Below, piece by piece: positions 53,186 through 62,257 of a DNA stretch of 64,000 bases. The position numbers and the translations under genes are program-made. The notes beneath the pieces are model-generated. The model worked only from the letters and a program-made list of their open reading frames with translations, searched no databases and was not told the DNA's origin. The DNA lies in the NCBI RefSeq assembly GCF_041505935.1, contig NZ_CP140110.1, one strand, 5' to 3'. Numbering within the stretch: the first letter of the stretch is position 1; each line of letters begins with the position of its first letter. This stretch comes from Fervidobacterium_A thailandense (GTDB taxonomy: Bacteria > Thermotogota > Thermotogae > Thermotogales > Fervidobacteriaceae).

Positions 53186-53632
53186 GTGAGTACGTTGAAA
53201 CTCTCGGATGTCCCAGAGAATGTCACTGTTGATGTGATCGGATTAGAAGAAAGTGAGATCACACCTCGCCTGCGTGCCGTTGGAATATTGCCCGGTGTTC
53301 GTTTGGAGGTGCTGAAATCCGCTCCACTTGGTGATCCGCGCATGTACCGTGTCTTCAACAAAGTTATCTCGCTGAGGAACTCTGAGGCTAGCTTGGTACG
53401 TGTTAAGATTTCCGATGATTCTCCTTTACCACTACTGAATGTACCTCCAGGAGATTACGTTGTAGTGCGAATAGATGGTGGATGGATGCTTAGAAGCCGT
53501 TTAGCGGCGATTGGTATCGTCGAGGGAAGTGCAATCACGCTTTTGCCAGATGGCAAGATTAAGACAGCGGCCGGAGAATTTGACATCGGATTCGGACGTA
53601 TGGCAAAAGTGTTTGTCAAGAAGGTGAGATGA
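53186..53632 (+). CDS. feoA: FeoA-like protein with two FeoA domains
   Basis: 148 residues forming two consecutive SH3-like FeoA domains (about 1-72 and 76-148); each has the RLRAVGILPGVRLEVL-like turn, seen as RLRAVGILPGV and SRLAAIGIVEGSAITLL. Standard FeoA is about 75 residues, so this is an internal duplication or fusion. FeoA supports ferrous iron uptake by FeoB. GTG 53186 has AGGGAGGTGG 6 nt upstream; feoB follows after 3 bp. Confidence 0.9.
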   Translation: MSTLKLSDVPENVTVDVIGLEESEITPRLRAVGILPGVRLEVLKSAPLGDPRMYRVFNKVISLRNSEASLVRVKISDDSPLPLLNVPPGDYVVVRIDGGWMLRSRLAAIGIVEGSAITLLPDGKIKTAAGEFDIGFGRMAKVFVKKVR

Positions 53633-53635
53633 ACC

Positions 53636-55543
53636 ATGACAATAACGGTTGGCCTCGTTGGTAATCCGAACGTTGGAAAAACGAGTCTCTTCAACAAGCT
53701 TGTGGGAGCGAGGCAGTACGTTGCGAATTGGCCAGGTGTGACCGTTTCACGCGTGGAGGGTGCTACCGTTCACAAGGGATATACGCTACACTTTGTGGAT
53801 CTACCAGGTGTTTACACGCTTTCGGCAACCTCTATTGACGAGAAAGTTACGAGGGATTACCTCTTTTTCAGTCCCCCGAACGTAGTTGTCGTTGTCATCG
53901 ACTCGATGAGTCCAGAACAGGGAATTTATCTATTACTCGAAGCATTGGAGCTGAACTTGAACGTTATAGCGGTTTTCAACGCGGTTGATGAACTTAGAAA
54001 GGCGGGTACCGTTGTTGATAAATCCGTGTTGGAAACGTTCCTTGGAATTCCCGTCGTTCTAACCTCGGCGCACACCGGTGAGGGAATCGAGGAATTGATG
54101 GACAAGATAATTCAGGTGTTCAAGGGTGGGGATAGACCCAAGGTTTTCCCTTACCCTGAACACGTTGAAGAAGAACTAAAAAAGATAGAAACTTCGATTC
54201 CCAAGGGACTCGTTCAACGGTTCTGCGCGCTGAAGGTTATCGAAGGAGATAGGTTTATAAGGGATTTGGTGGGGGATATAGATTTAGATTCCAGGAAGGA
54301 AATCTATTCGACTTTGGCAACTGACATAGCGAAAGCGCGGTACAGCTTTGCAACGGATCTCATTTCCAAGGCGTACAGGAGCTCTGGTCGGTTGTTAACA
54401 CTTAACGAAGCTATGGATCATGTATTCACGCACAAGTTCATCGGCATACCGATCTTCCTGAGTTTAATGTACCTTGCCTTTAACTTTACTTTCAAAGCAT
54501 CAGAACCTCTTGTGAAGGTTATCGAATCATTGTTTGAGAGACTTTCCGAGTTTGTTGGAAAAGGGAATATCGTTGCCTCGTTGGTTTCCCAAGGTTTAAT
54601 TGGTGGTGTTGGAAGCGTAATAGCCTTCGTTCCAAGTATCTTTGCACTCTTTGTGGCCCTTGGCATAATGGAAGAGAGTGGTTATTTACCAAGAATCGCG
54701 TTTCTAATGGATAGGTTAATGTACAAGTTGAGGCTCACGGGCCGTTCTTTCATGACGTTACTACTTGGTTTTGGGTGCAACGTGAGCACGGTAATGGCCG
54801 CACGGGGTTTGGCCGATGAACGAGAAAGGTTGACGACCATCCTGGTTTCGCCCTTTATCAGCTGTAGTGCACGTCTACCCGTTTACTTGATGATCACAGC
54901 CATAGCGTTCCCCAAATACCGTGCTGAAGCATTCTTCGCGATTTACGCAGCAAGTATTCTCCTAACAGCCTTCTCCTCGAGGGTAGTTAACCGGGTAATT
55001 TTGAAGGGGCAATCCGTCCCTCTCATTATGGAAGTTCCAAGGTACAGGCTTCCGAAAATCTCAAATGTTCTCACGTACACTTGGAACAGGGGAAAACATT
55101 TTTTGGAAAAAGCTTCTACTATTATACTTGGCGCGAGCGTTGTAATCTGGGTTCTAAGTTACTTTCCAAATGGTGGAAACGTTGAAAACAGTTTCGTTGC
55201 CTTGCTCGGGAGGCTTCTTGAGCCTCTTTTCAAGCCTCTCGGCTATTCCTGGCAAATCGTGACAGCGCTGATTTTCGGTGGGGTTGCAAAAGAGGTCGTC
55301 GTTTCGACCTTTTCACAACTCTACGGAACACTTGAAGGAATCAGCATGGACCCCGTTGTAGGTGCGTCACTCATGATTTTCGTGCTTGCGTACGTTCCGT
55401 GTCTTGCCACGATTGCCGCTATTAAGGGTGAAACGGGCAGCTGGAAATACGCTTTGTTCTCCGTCTTTTACAGTCTTGCGGTAGCGTACGTCGCAGCACT
55501 TCTTGTAACACTCTTTGGCAGATTCATCTTGCATATATGCTGA
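53636..55543 (+). CDS. feoB: Ferrous iron transporter FeoB
   Basis: 635 residues. The N-terminal G domain has G1 GNPNVGKTSLFN (about 9-20), G3 DLPGVYTL and G4 FNAVDEL in place of NxxD variants, followed by a helical linker and eight or so membrane helices with the Gate motifs (GFGCNVSTVMAARGL, ISCSARLPVYLMI). It moves Fe2+ across the inner membrane. It is translated right after feoA, under the palindrome-bearing promoter. Confidence 0.96.
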   Translation: MTITVGLVGNPNVGKTSLFNKLVGARQYVANWPGVTVSRVEGATVHKGYTLHFVDLPGVYTLSATSIDEKVTRDYLFFSPPNVVVVVIDSMSPEQGIYLLLEALELNLNVIAVFNAVDELRKAGTVVDKSVLETFLGIPVVLTSAHTGEGIEELMDKIIQVFKGGDRPKVFPYPEHVEEELKKIETSIPKGLVQRFCALKVIEGDRFIRDLVGDIDLDSRKEIYSTLATDIAKARYSFATDLISKAYRSSGRLLTLNEAMDHVFTHKFIGIPIFLSLMYLAFNFTFKASEPLVKVIESLFERLSEFVGKGNIVASLVSQGLIGGVGSVIAFVPSIFALFVALGIMEESGYLPRIAFLMDRLMYKLRLTGRSFMTLLLGFGCNVSTVMAARGLADERERLTTILVSPFISCSARLPVYLMITAIAFPKYRAEAFFAIYAASILLTAFSSRVVNRVILKGQSVPLIMEVPRYRLPKISNVLTYTWNRGKHFLEKASTIILGASVVIWVLSYFPNGGNVENSFVALLGRLLEPLFKPLGYSWQIVTALIFGGVAKEVVVSTFSQLYGTLEGISMDPVVGASLMIFVLAYVPCLATIAAIKGETGSWKYALFSVFYSLAVAYVAALLVTLFGRFILHIC

Positions 55544-55571
55544 GCGCTTTGGGATGCGGAAGGTGATAACC

Positions 55572-55949
55572 GTGCGATCAGTGACAGTTAAACAATCGTT
55601 TATGATGTTCTTAGGTTTTCTGACCGCGATTGCTTATATTAAAGATGGCGAATACCTCTTTGGGCTGGTTTTGGCGGTGTTTTCCTCGGTGTTCTTGCTC
55701 GGGATTTTCGAACAGAAGAATTTGTCATTTTCGTACAAGATTGCACATCTTTACGTTGGCAGTATTCTGATGGTAATTGCAGCCAGTTACTTGATTTTGA
55801 CTTTTGGGCTCTCGTACTTCAACCTTCTTGTCGGTGAAAATCCGCTGAGATTGAGTATACCTGACCTTTTACTCGTGGTGACGGGAATCGTGGCACTTTT
55901 CAACGTGATTTCCCTGAAAAAAGCCGTCACTGGGGAAAAAACACCTTGA
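55572..55949 (+). CDS. Small four-helix membrane protein, unknown
   Basis: 125 residues with about four membrane helices and no conserved motif I recognise. GTG 55572 is chosen because GGAAGGTGAT lies just upstream; ATG 55554 is an alternative. It starts 28 bp after feoB on the same strand, so it belongs to the feo transcript and may assist iron uptake, which is inference. The B12 riboswitch unit follows. Confidence 0.65.
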   Translation: MRSVTVKQSFMMFLGFLTAIAYIKDGEYLFGLVLAVFSSVFLLGIFEQKNLSFSYKIAHLYVGSILMVIAASYLILTFGLSYFNLLVGENPLRLSIPDLLLVVTGIVALFNVISLKKAVTGEKTP

Positions 55950-56024
55950 AAACCGACCTTCAGTGTTCTAAAATTAATTTGTAAGGAGCGCTCTACAGTA
56001 CGGAATATTCAGAATATCCTCCCT

Positions 56025-56216
56025 CCGCAAGTGTGCGGGAAGTCCGGTGCAAATCCGGCGCGGGGCCGCCACCGTGAGTGGGGACGAAACCCACAGATTG
56101 CCACTGGCCATTGGCTGGGAAGGCGTGGGGAGTAGGATGATCCACGAGCCGGGAGACCCTACTTGCGGTAGGAAGGATGCCATCCTCCACGGTCCCTGGG
56201 GATGGCCATCAATTTT
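56025..56216 (+). promoter_or_regulatory. Cobalamin (B12) riboswitch with terminator platform
   Basis: The aptamer is closed by CCGCAAGT (56025-56032) and ACTTGCGG (56161-56168). Conserved blocks include GGGAAGTCCGGTGCAAATCC, GCCGCCACCGTGAG, the B12 box GCCACTGG at 56100-56107, GGGAAGGCG and GCCGGGAGACC. The expression platform has GCCATCC (56179-56185) pairing with GGATGGC (56200-56206), then ATTTTTG, so it acts by transcription termination when cobalamin is bound. It controls btuF-btuC. Confidence 0.95.
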
Positions 56217-56237
56217 TGCAAAGAGGAGGACGGGAGT

Positions 56238-57134
56238 ATGTTGTGGAGAGGTACAAGGTGGTTGACAACGGTACTGCTTCTGATTGTCGCATCCTTGATA
56301 CTTGCGATCGCGGTTGTCGACGACGCGGGAAGGATTGTCAACATTCCGGCACCACCAAGAAGGGTTGTTAGTGCTGCTCCAAGCGCGACGAGGTATTTGA
56401 TTGCACTCGGACTCGAAAATAGGATAGTCGGGGTGACAGCGTGGGATTCTTACAAAAAAGCGGAAAACATAGGTAACATGGTGCCACTGAATATTGAAAA
56501 GATTTATTCCCTAAAACCGGATCTTGTAATAATGTTCGGTGGTTTCCAATTTCCGGAGGTTGAAAAACTCGAAAAAGCTGGGTTGACCGCGTACGTGCTC
56601 AACGCGAACACACTGACGGATATAATAAAGGCTGTTGGGCAACTTGGTGCGGTGTTCAACGCAAAGTCCAAAGCTGATGCACTTGTGAAACAGCTAAGGG
56701 ACAAGATGACGGAGATGGGGATTAGAACGTCAAAGATACCTCTGGAAAAGCGACCTCGTGTGTTCTTCACGATCACCGTTCCCGATAAAAACACGAAAGA
56801 ATTGTGGACAGCGGGAACTGGATCGTACGCGAACGAGCTTATTGTTATCGCTGGTGGAAGGAACATCGCGGCTCCTTACACGGGTAACAACGGTTGGCTC
56901 TCGGTTAGCTGGGAATGGCTCGTTCAGGAGGATCCAGATATGATCATCGTGGCCGCCTACGGTGATAGAAACATGGCACTCCAGGCGATCAAAGAACATG
57001 CGATAATGAAAAACTTGAAAGCGGTTAAGAACAATAAGGTACTTGTTGTCGACGGCGATGACTTGAGCCAGGCAGCACCGCACATTTTTGACTACCTCGA
57101 GGTCTTCTACAACTTCTTCTACGGAGGTAAATGA
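56238..57134 (+). CDS. btuF: Cobalamin ABC transporter substrate-binding protein
   Basis: 298 residues. A signal peptide (LTTVLLLIVASLILAIAVV, residues about 9-27) precedes a helical-backbone type substrate-binding fold with RRVVSAAPSATRYLIALGL, LKPDLVIMFGG, and WLVQEDPDMIIVAAYGD typical of BtuF. The riboswitch upstream supports corrinoids as ligand. ATG 56238 lies 8 nt after GAGGAGG; the longer frame would run through the riboswitch terminator. The stop overlaps btuC by 4 bp. Confidence 0.9.
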   Translation: MLWRGTRWLTTVLLLIVASLILAIAVVDDAGRIVNIPAPPRRVVSAAPSATRYLIALGLENRIVGVTAWDSYKKAENIGNMVPLNIEKIYSLKPDLVIMFGGFQFPEVEKLEKAGLTAYVLNANTLTDIIKAVGQLGAVFNAKSKADALVKQLRDKMTEMGIRTSKIPLEKRPRVFFTITVPDKNTKELWTAGTGSYANELIVIAGGRNIAAPYTGNNGWLSVSWEWLVQEDPDMIIVAAYGDRNMALQAIKEHAIMKNLKAVKNNKVLVVDGDDLSQAAPHIFDYLEVFYNFFYGGK

Positions 57135-58159
57135 CCTTGGGACAACGTGCAGGCAGTGCGAAAGGGAAAGGTTTAAAAAGAACGGGGAGCCGTCTGCTCC
57201 CCGTTTTTCTGGTATTTACGTTCTTTCTAACCTTCCTCGTGAACTTGTCGTTGGGTACGGTGAATTTCACACCAGCTAAAATCGTCCGTTCACTCGTTGA
57301 AGGCGGTGCCGATAGTTACCTCATTTGGTCGATCAGGTTTCCTCGCGTGGTAATGGCGACGCTCACCGGTATGGCCCTCGGACTTGTGGGGAACGTATTT
57401 CAGTCGATAATGAAAAATCCGCTCGTGGACCCTTACCTGATTGGTACTTCTGCGGGAGCATCGTTTGGTGCTTTGCTTGGAATATACTTCATCGTTAATT
57501 CAATCGCGTTCGTAAGTATTCCCCTGATGAGTTTCATATTCTCCATCGTAGCTTCGATGCTAACGATCCTAATCGCGAGAAAGGGAACGATCATACCGGT
57601 CGTACACTTAGTTCTCAGTGGTGTATTGGTGAGCACGCTCTTTTCGGCCGGGAGTATGCTGCTTTTGAACATTGCGAACAGAACGCTCGTGGGCGGACAC
57701 ATCTGGCTTTACGGAACGTTTTCGGGGATGACGATGCGGGACATACCTCTACCGTTAGCTTCGCTCGTTACTTTGTTTATTTCTGCATTAGCACTCAGCA
57801 GACAGCTTGATGCGATGTCACTTGGTGAGCGGGAAGCGAAAGGGTTGGGAGTTAATACAGAATTCATCAAATGGTACTTCTACCTACTTGGATCGTTTAC
57901 AACGGCAACGTTCGTTTCCAAGACTGGTATCATTGGCTTTGTAGGTTTGGTCGTCCCCCACATGGCGCGTATGATAGTTGGGCCAAAACACTTCAGGAAT
58001 GTTTGGGCCACCATTTTGATCGGTGGCACGTTGTTACCGGTGTGTGACACCATCGCGCGTACGGTTCTTAACCCGGTTGAGATACCAGTCGGTATAATAA
58101 CGGCGTTTATAGGCGCACCGTTTATGTTTGTACTACTCAAGGTGAAAAATGGTTCCTAA
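57131..58159 (+). CDS. btuC: Cobalamin ABC transporter permease (FecCD family)
   Basis: 342 residues and about ten membrane helices, with the FecCD/BtuC landmarks SIRFPRVVMATLTGMALGL, NPLVDPYLIGTSAGASFGA, LWLYGTFSG-like GHIWLYGTFSG, and GFVGLVVPHMARMIVG. It forms the channel for corrinoid import with BtuF and an ATPase. The partner ATPase gene btuD is absent: the next gene is convergent. A terminator-like hairpin lies within codons 18-26. Confidence 0.92.
   Translation: MTLGQRAGSAKGKGLKRTGSRLLPVFLVFTFFLTFLVNLSLGTVNFTPAKIVRSLVEGGADSYLIWSIRFPRVVMATLTGMALGLVGNVFQSIMKNPLVDPYLIGTSAGASFGALLGIYFIVNSIAFVSIPLMSFIFSIVASMLTILIARKGTIIPVVHLVLSGVLVSTLFSAGSMLLLNIANRTLVGGHIWLYGTFSGMTMRDIPLPLASLVTLFISALALSRQLDAMSLGEREAKGLGVNTEFIKWYFYLLGSFTTATFVSKTGIIGFVGLVVPHMARMIVGPKHFRNVWATILIGGTLLPVCDTIARTVLNPVEIPVGIITAFIGAPFMFVLLKVKNGS
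57182..57208 (+). terminator. Terminator-like hairpin inside the 5' part of btuC
   Basis: ACGGGGAGC (57182-57190) pairs perfectly with GCTCCCCGT (57196-57204), loop CGTCT, followed by TTTTT to 57208. It has all the parts of an intrinsic terminator yet lies inside an open reading frame, after btuF, where it could lower btuC expression relative to btuF. Confidence 0.6.
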
Positions 58160-59373
58160 TTTTCGGTACCTTGGCGCGTTTGGATTTGCCCAGATGACTC
58201 CGATGGTTCTGATGGTTCCGTTGTTTCAGGAGCTTCCGGTGTCATAGCGTAGCGTCTTTCCCTACTTGCGGATATCGTTGAAACAACATTTCTCATGCTT
58301 TGATTCTGGAGATCCGCGAACGAGAAGAGTACAATTTCGTTCGGTCTTAGTTCCATAACAGTCTCCATCATTCTTTTCAATAACCCGTGATCACCTTTCA
58401 ACGTGTACACTCCAAGGCCTATTCTTACTCTCGAGAGGCTTCCAACGCGCCGTTCCGCGGCGGTCGCAATCTTGACCACATCACTGATGTAGGGGCTGTA
58501 CGCCATGAGACACGCGTAGTCGAGGTATCCATCCTTGAGCCAAGTTACCCAATCTTGAAACCTGTTGGGCAATCCATCGGAAGCGTAGTTGCCGAATACC
58601 GCAGCTGACAAGTTCTTGCCGTACTTTTTCACACGTCTGTAGATTTCTTCCACGGTCAGATTTACTTGGAGGATTCTGAACCTGTTGAACTCCTCTTCCG
58701 TTGGTGTAATCTCCTTCCCGATTTCCAACGAGTACGTTTCCAGCCAGCGCTGGAAATTTTCAAGCGCGATGGGGTTATAACCGAAGTGCCTATAGGGATA
58801 TCTGATAAAATCAAGGTGAATCTCGTCAACATCGTAGTTTGCCGCTATCTCCTCGGCGATGCTTGCGACGTAATTTCGCACTTCAGGTACACCCGGGTCA
58901 AGAAATATACCTTCGACGAAACCGCTTGCCCTCGTGTAATTGAGTAATGAAACTCCGGAAGCGTCGTACGTAACCCATTCCGGAAACCTATTAACCACGT
59001 GATTCGGGTCCTTCGGTCGCGAAGTGAATGGCCAAGCATAGAAGGTGTTCATCCAAGCGGAAATTTTAATGTTGTATGGCTTTGCGAGTTCTATTATCAT
59101 CCCCAGCGGGTCAAAAGTTTCAGGTTGCTTTTCCAAGACTTCGGCCCGCGGCAGGATGTTCGATTTGTAGTACGCGTCCATCCTTCCGACAACCTGGACG
59201 TATAGTCGGTTAACACCCATTTCCACCGCGAGGTTAACCACACGCTGCACCTTGTCCGGTGAGGTAATTTGGTCCCTCACTACCCAGATCGACAAGCCAG
59301 GTTCGTTTATAAGGTTCCCAAGTCCCAATGAAAAGAAAAGTAGGAGAAGAACCGATAACGTGAAATGCCGCAT
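58156..59373 (-). CDS. Exported GHL10/YngK-type glycoside-hydrolase-like protein
   Basis: 405 residues. A signal peptide (residues 1-17) precedes a TIM-barrel domain with SIWVVRDQITSPDKVQRVV, NRLYVQVVGRMDAYY, IKISAWMNTFYAWPF, PEVRNYVASIAEEI, DVDEIHLDFIRYPY (putative catalytic Asp) and LMAYSPYISD. These fit the DUF187/GHL10 family of predicted glycosidases. The last 30 residues are a Pro-Glu-Thr-Ser linker without a following domain. ATG 59373 follows GGAGG. It overlaps convergent btuC by 4 bp. Confidence 0.85.
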   Translation of the reverse strand: MRHFTLSVLLLLFFSLGLGNLINEPGLSIWVVRDQITSPDKVQRVVNLAVEMGVNRLYVQVVGRMDAYYKSNILPRAEVLEKQPETFDPLGMIIELAKPYNIKISAWMNTFYAWPFTSRPKDPNHVVNRFPEWVTYDASGVSLLNYTRASGFVEGIFLDPGVPEVRNYVASIAEEIAANYDVDEIHLDFIRYPYRHFGYNPIALENFQRWLETYSLEIGKEITPTEEEFNRFRILQVNLTVEEIYRRVKKYGKNLSAAVFGNYASDGLPNRFQDWVTWLKDGYLDYACLMAYSPYISDVVKIATAAERRVGSLSRVRIGLGVYTLKGDHGLLKRMMETVMELRPNEIVLFSFADLQNQSMRNVVSTISASRERRYAMTPEAPETTEPSEPSESSGQIQTRQGTEN

Positions 59374-59395
59374 CTTCAACAACCTCCAAAAGTTC

Positions 59396-59423
59396 AAAAA
59401 AACAGCCAACGGAACCCGTTGGC
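59396..59423 (-). terminator. Terminator of flgB-flgC-fliE
   Basis: On the minus strand GCCAACGG/CCGTTGGC (59405-59412 with 59416-59423) forms an 8-bp stem followed by TGTTTTTTT. It lies between fliE and the GHL10 gene on the same strand. Confidence 0.85.
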
Positions 59424-59494
59424 GCTTTTCCCGAAATTTTTGATCAACTTATTTGTTTCGTTTTAGGTTAACGATGCGAGAAAGGAAGCTGTTA

Positions 59495-59785
59495 TTAGAA
59501 TTGCATTCTCATTATTTCCCTGTAAGCGTCGACGATTTTGTTTCGAACTTCAACGGTCAATCTCAACGAGATCGAAGCTTTCTCAGCTTCAACGATGAGT
59601 TCGTGTATGTTGCTAATCTTCCCGGTGGCAAAATCATCTGTCATCTTTTCCACCTTTTTCTGTTGTTCATTCACGGATTTTAAGGCATCGGAAAGTATTT
59701 TACCGAATTCACTCTCGAATTTTACCGTCTCATTCTTTGCTTGAACGCTACCAAAAGTCTTACCACTTCCTACCCTCTCTATCAT
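59495..59785 (-). CDS. fliE: Flagellar hook-basal body complex protein FliE
   Basis: 96 residues, all helical, with the family C-terminal block VEAEKASISLRLTVEVRNK then DAYREIMRMQF. FliE joins the MS ring to the proximal rod. Third gene of flgB-flgC-fliE, 34 bp after flgC, and followed by a strong terminator, so fliF is not in this operon. Confidence 0.93.
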   Translation of the reverse strand: MIERVGSGKTFGSVQAKNETVKFESEFGKILSDALKSVNEQQKKVEKMTDDFATGKISNIHELIVEAEKASISLRLTVEVRNKIVDAYREIMRMQF

Positions 59786-59819
59786 CGTATCACCTCCTCA
59801 AAGGGAGACTTCGGAGAAG

Positions 59820-60236
59820 CTACCTACCTATCTGCAACGCGGCTGTAATCATGGCCTTTGTGGTGTTGATTGCCATTGCGTTGGCTTCGTACGCCCTCTG
59901 CGCGTTGATCATATCAACCATTTCACGAACGATGTTCACATTCGGGAGTCTTACATAGCCGTTTTCGTCCGCGTCCGGGTGTGTTGGGTCGTACACGATT
60001 CGGAACTCAGAAGGATCCTCGTATATGCGTTTAACAATGACCCCTCCGTTTTCTGGACGTCCCCCGATGTTTCTGACTAACTCTTGAAAAACTGGAACCT
60101 TTCTTCTGTAAGGTTCACCACGCTCCGTACGGGTCGTTTCCGAATTCGCGATGTTCGTGGAGATTATCTCTATTCTCAATCTTTGCGCCGACAACCCTGT
60201 CGCGGAGATACCAAGGATGTTGAATTCACTCTGCAT
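59820..60236 (-). CDS. flgC: Flagellar basal-body rod protein FlgC
   Basis: 138 residues with the N-terminal rod motif (LGISATGLSAQRLRIEIIST then NIANSETTRT), a short middle domain with YRRKVPVFQE and VVYDPTHPDADENGYVRLPNV, and the C-terminal MVDMINAQRAYEANAMAINT. ATG 60236 is preferred; TTG 60245 is too close to GGAGGT. Confidence 0.95.
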   Translation of the reverse strand: MQSEFNILGISATGLSAQRLRIEIISTNIANSETTRTERGEPYRRKVPVFQELVRNIGGRPENGGVIVKRIYEDPSEFRIVYDPTHPDADENGYVRLPNVNIVREMVDMINAQRAYEANAMAINTTKAMITAALQIGR

Positions 60237-60271
60237 AGCTCTCAAAACCTCCGAAGAAATTCACAACAAGC

Positions 60272-60664
60272 TTATCTGACGTTCCTGATGACGGTGTTGT
60301 ACCTGTCGATGTTCGCACTCATCAACCTCGCCAATGTCTGGTATCTGAGCGCATCCTTAACCATCTCGGTGATCTCCATATCTATATCGACGTTGTTTTT
60401 ATCGTTCGTTATCGATGTACTCTTCTGGGTTACCTGCTTTGCCGTAACAACCCTCGTGGCCGGTGGTAGGTGCTTCTCGTGTGTTGTGGAAAGTTTCAAC
60501 TTCATTTGAGATTCCTGGAGGTATTCTTCGAAAGCGATGTACTTTCTTTTGTAGCCCGGTGTTTCGGCGTTGGCGATATTTTGCGCGTGCAGTTCTTGCC
60601 TTTTTAGTTGTACATCCAGTGCCGTTTTCAGCGTATCAAAATTCGAGTTGAATATCGAACTCAA
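60272..60664 (-). CDS. flgB: Flagellar basal-body rod protein FlgB
   Basis: 130 residues: LKTALDVQLKRQELHAQNIA and NAETPGYKRKYIAFEEYLQ at the N terminus, and MVKDALRYQTLARLMSANID at the C terminus, the usual FlgB halves. TTG 60664 has GGAGGTGG 6 nt upstream. First gene of the rod operon. The 287 bp upstream, up to the degraded IS110 element, contains an AGAGTA/TACTCT hairpin region and no gene. Confidence 0.95.
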   Translation of the reverse strand: MSSIFNSNFDTLKTALDVQLKRQELHAQNIANAETPGYKRKYIAFEEYLQESQMKLKLSTTHEKHLPPATRVVTAKQVTQKSTSITNDKNNVDIDMEITEMVKDALRYQTLARLMSANIDRYNTVIRNVR

Positions 60665-60951
60665 GCTACCACCTCCACACTTGTTATATTCTACCACAAA
60701 CAAGAAAAATCCTACAAGAACAATTTAGGCAATTTTGTGGTCTAATATTTAGTAGAGTATCGTCGGTACCTTTTTTATGGTACTCTAGAAAGTCAATAGG
60801 TGAATTCGAAAATTTGCATGTTGGTTAGACGAATCCTTCAGTTTTTAAGTTTTTGCCAATACCATGCTTTTGCAACTTCTCGTCGCTTACGTGCATTCGT
60901 CCTTATCTTCGCTTTAGTTGTTATCTCTGCTTGCTCTCTCGGTCTTTGAAA

Positions 60952-62074
60952 TTATGCTTTCGTCATGTCAAATGACTCTTTTCTCGTCCATAATATCCAT
61001 ACTAACTCAGCTAATTTCTTCGCTATGGCTATTATCGCTTGCTTTGGCTTTTTGCCCCTTGATATTAGATCTCGGTATTTATTCTTGTATTTCTCTATCA
61101 ACCTTATCGCTCTTATCGCTAAGTTGTAGAATATCCTTCTCAGTACTTTGTTCCCTTTTTTCGATATTCCCTTGTGTTTTGTGCTTTATATACGAGACAA
61201 ATTTCTCTTTGCTTTCGAACTTTTCAATATCTCCCACTTCAGAAATTATCGTTGCTTTTGTCGTATCACCCATACCAGGGATATCAGGAAAGTTTGTTTG
61301 ATCGAATTGTTCCATCATTTGCTTGATTTGGTTATCGATGCTTTGGATTTGTTCTTTGATTTGCTTGAGTTGCTGAGTGATCGAGAGGATGATCGTTTGT
61401 GCAACTTGGTGTTTGTCTTTCCTACCAATGGAACGTTTGATTGCGTTGACAAATGCTTTGGCTTTCTGTTCGTTCCAGTTCCTGAAAGAGGTAAGCAGTT
61501 GGATGACTTGTTCTTCGTTCTTGATGATAGCCTGTTTTGAAGGGAATTTGCTCAGCAACTCAAGCAATACTTTTGAATCAAGCTGAGAGAAGAAGTTGAG
61601 TACTTCGGGTAAATAAGAACGAAGAACATCTTTGAATCTCTTTTGCAAGTTGGCAGAAGATTCAACGAGGGAATATCGAAAGCGAACCAAATCGCGTAAA
61701 GCAAGTGTGTCTTCGTCTAAGTAGGACCAATCGGAAAGCTTATCGAAAAACCTTGCGCAAGTATCGGCAATTTGCTTTGCATCGATAGGGTCAGTTTTCG
61801 ACTTTGAGGTGGAAAACTTTCTGACGAAATAAGGATGAAGGATGAAGACGTTAAAGTTGTGCTCGTTTAGGAACTCGAAGAGGTTGAGAGTAAAAGAGCC
61901 GGAAGCTTCCATGGCGATAGTAAGAGGTTCGTTGAACTTTTTCAAGAAGGTAATGAACTCGGAAAAGCCGTCGGAATTGAAAGGGAAAGACTTTGAGGTG
62001 ATAAACTTGAACTCATGGTTAATGACAGCGACATCGAACTTGGTAGTGGAGATATCGACCCCGACGAACAACAT
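60952..62074 (-). pseudogene. IS110-family transposase with frameshift and internal deletion
   Basis: ATG 62074 (after GGAGCTGAG) opens a DEDD transposase: FVGVDISTTKFDVAVIN, IAMEASGSFTLNLFEFL, SKTDPIDAKQIADTC and the C-terminal DIPGMGDTTKATIISEVG. After KEKFVSYI near 61185 the frame changes: the expected C-terminal end HKGISKKGNKVLRRIFYNLA continues in another frame to TAA at 60952-60954, while the first frame stops at 61079. About 20 family residues that include the usual AG-x-x-P and SG motifs are missing, among them the serine region used for catalysis. The copy is probably inactive. Confidence 0.75.
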
Positions 62075-62230
62075 GAAACTCAGCTCCTTTCTTCCATACT
62101 CCTGTGGATAGATACGAGCTTGGAAGCTCATTACTCAAAAACATGTTAAGAAAGGAAGCTAAAACCCCAAAACAAGCTCGAAGCTTAGGAGGTGCACTAG
62201 CTTTAAGTAAATTATAAGTAACACTACTAT
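62075..62230 (-). other. Non-coding left flank of the IS110 element (possible bridge RNA region)
   Basis: Between the transposase start and the next gene there is a non-coding stretch with repeated AAGCT/AGCTT words and a GAGCT-TGGA-AGCTC hairpin (62116-62129). In IS110 elements this position encodes the bridge RNA. Ends of the element were not identified. The segment also must hold the promoter of the plus-strand lipoprotein gene. Confidence 0.3.
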
Positions 62231-62257
62231 CATTTTATACAGGAGGTGATTTGGCGT

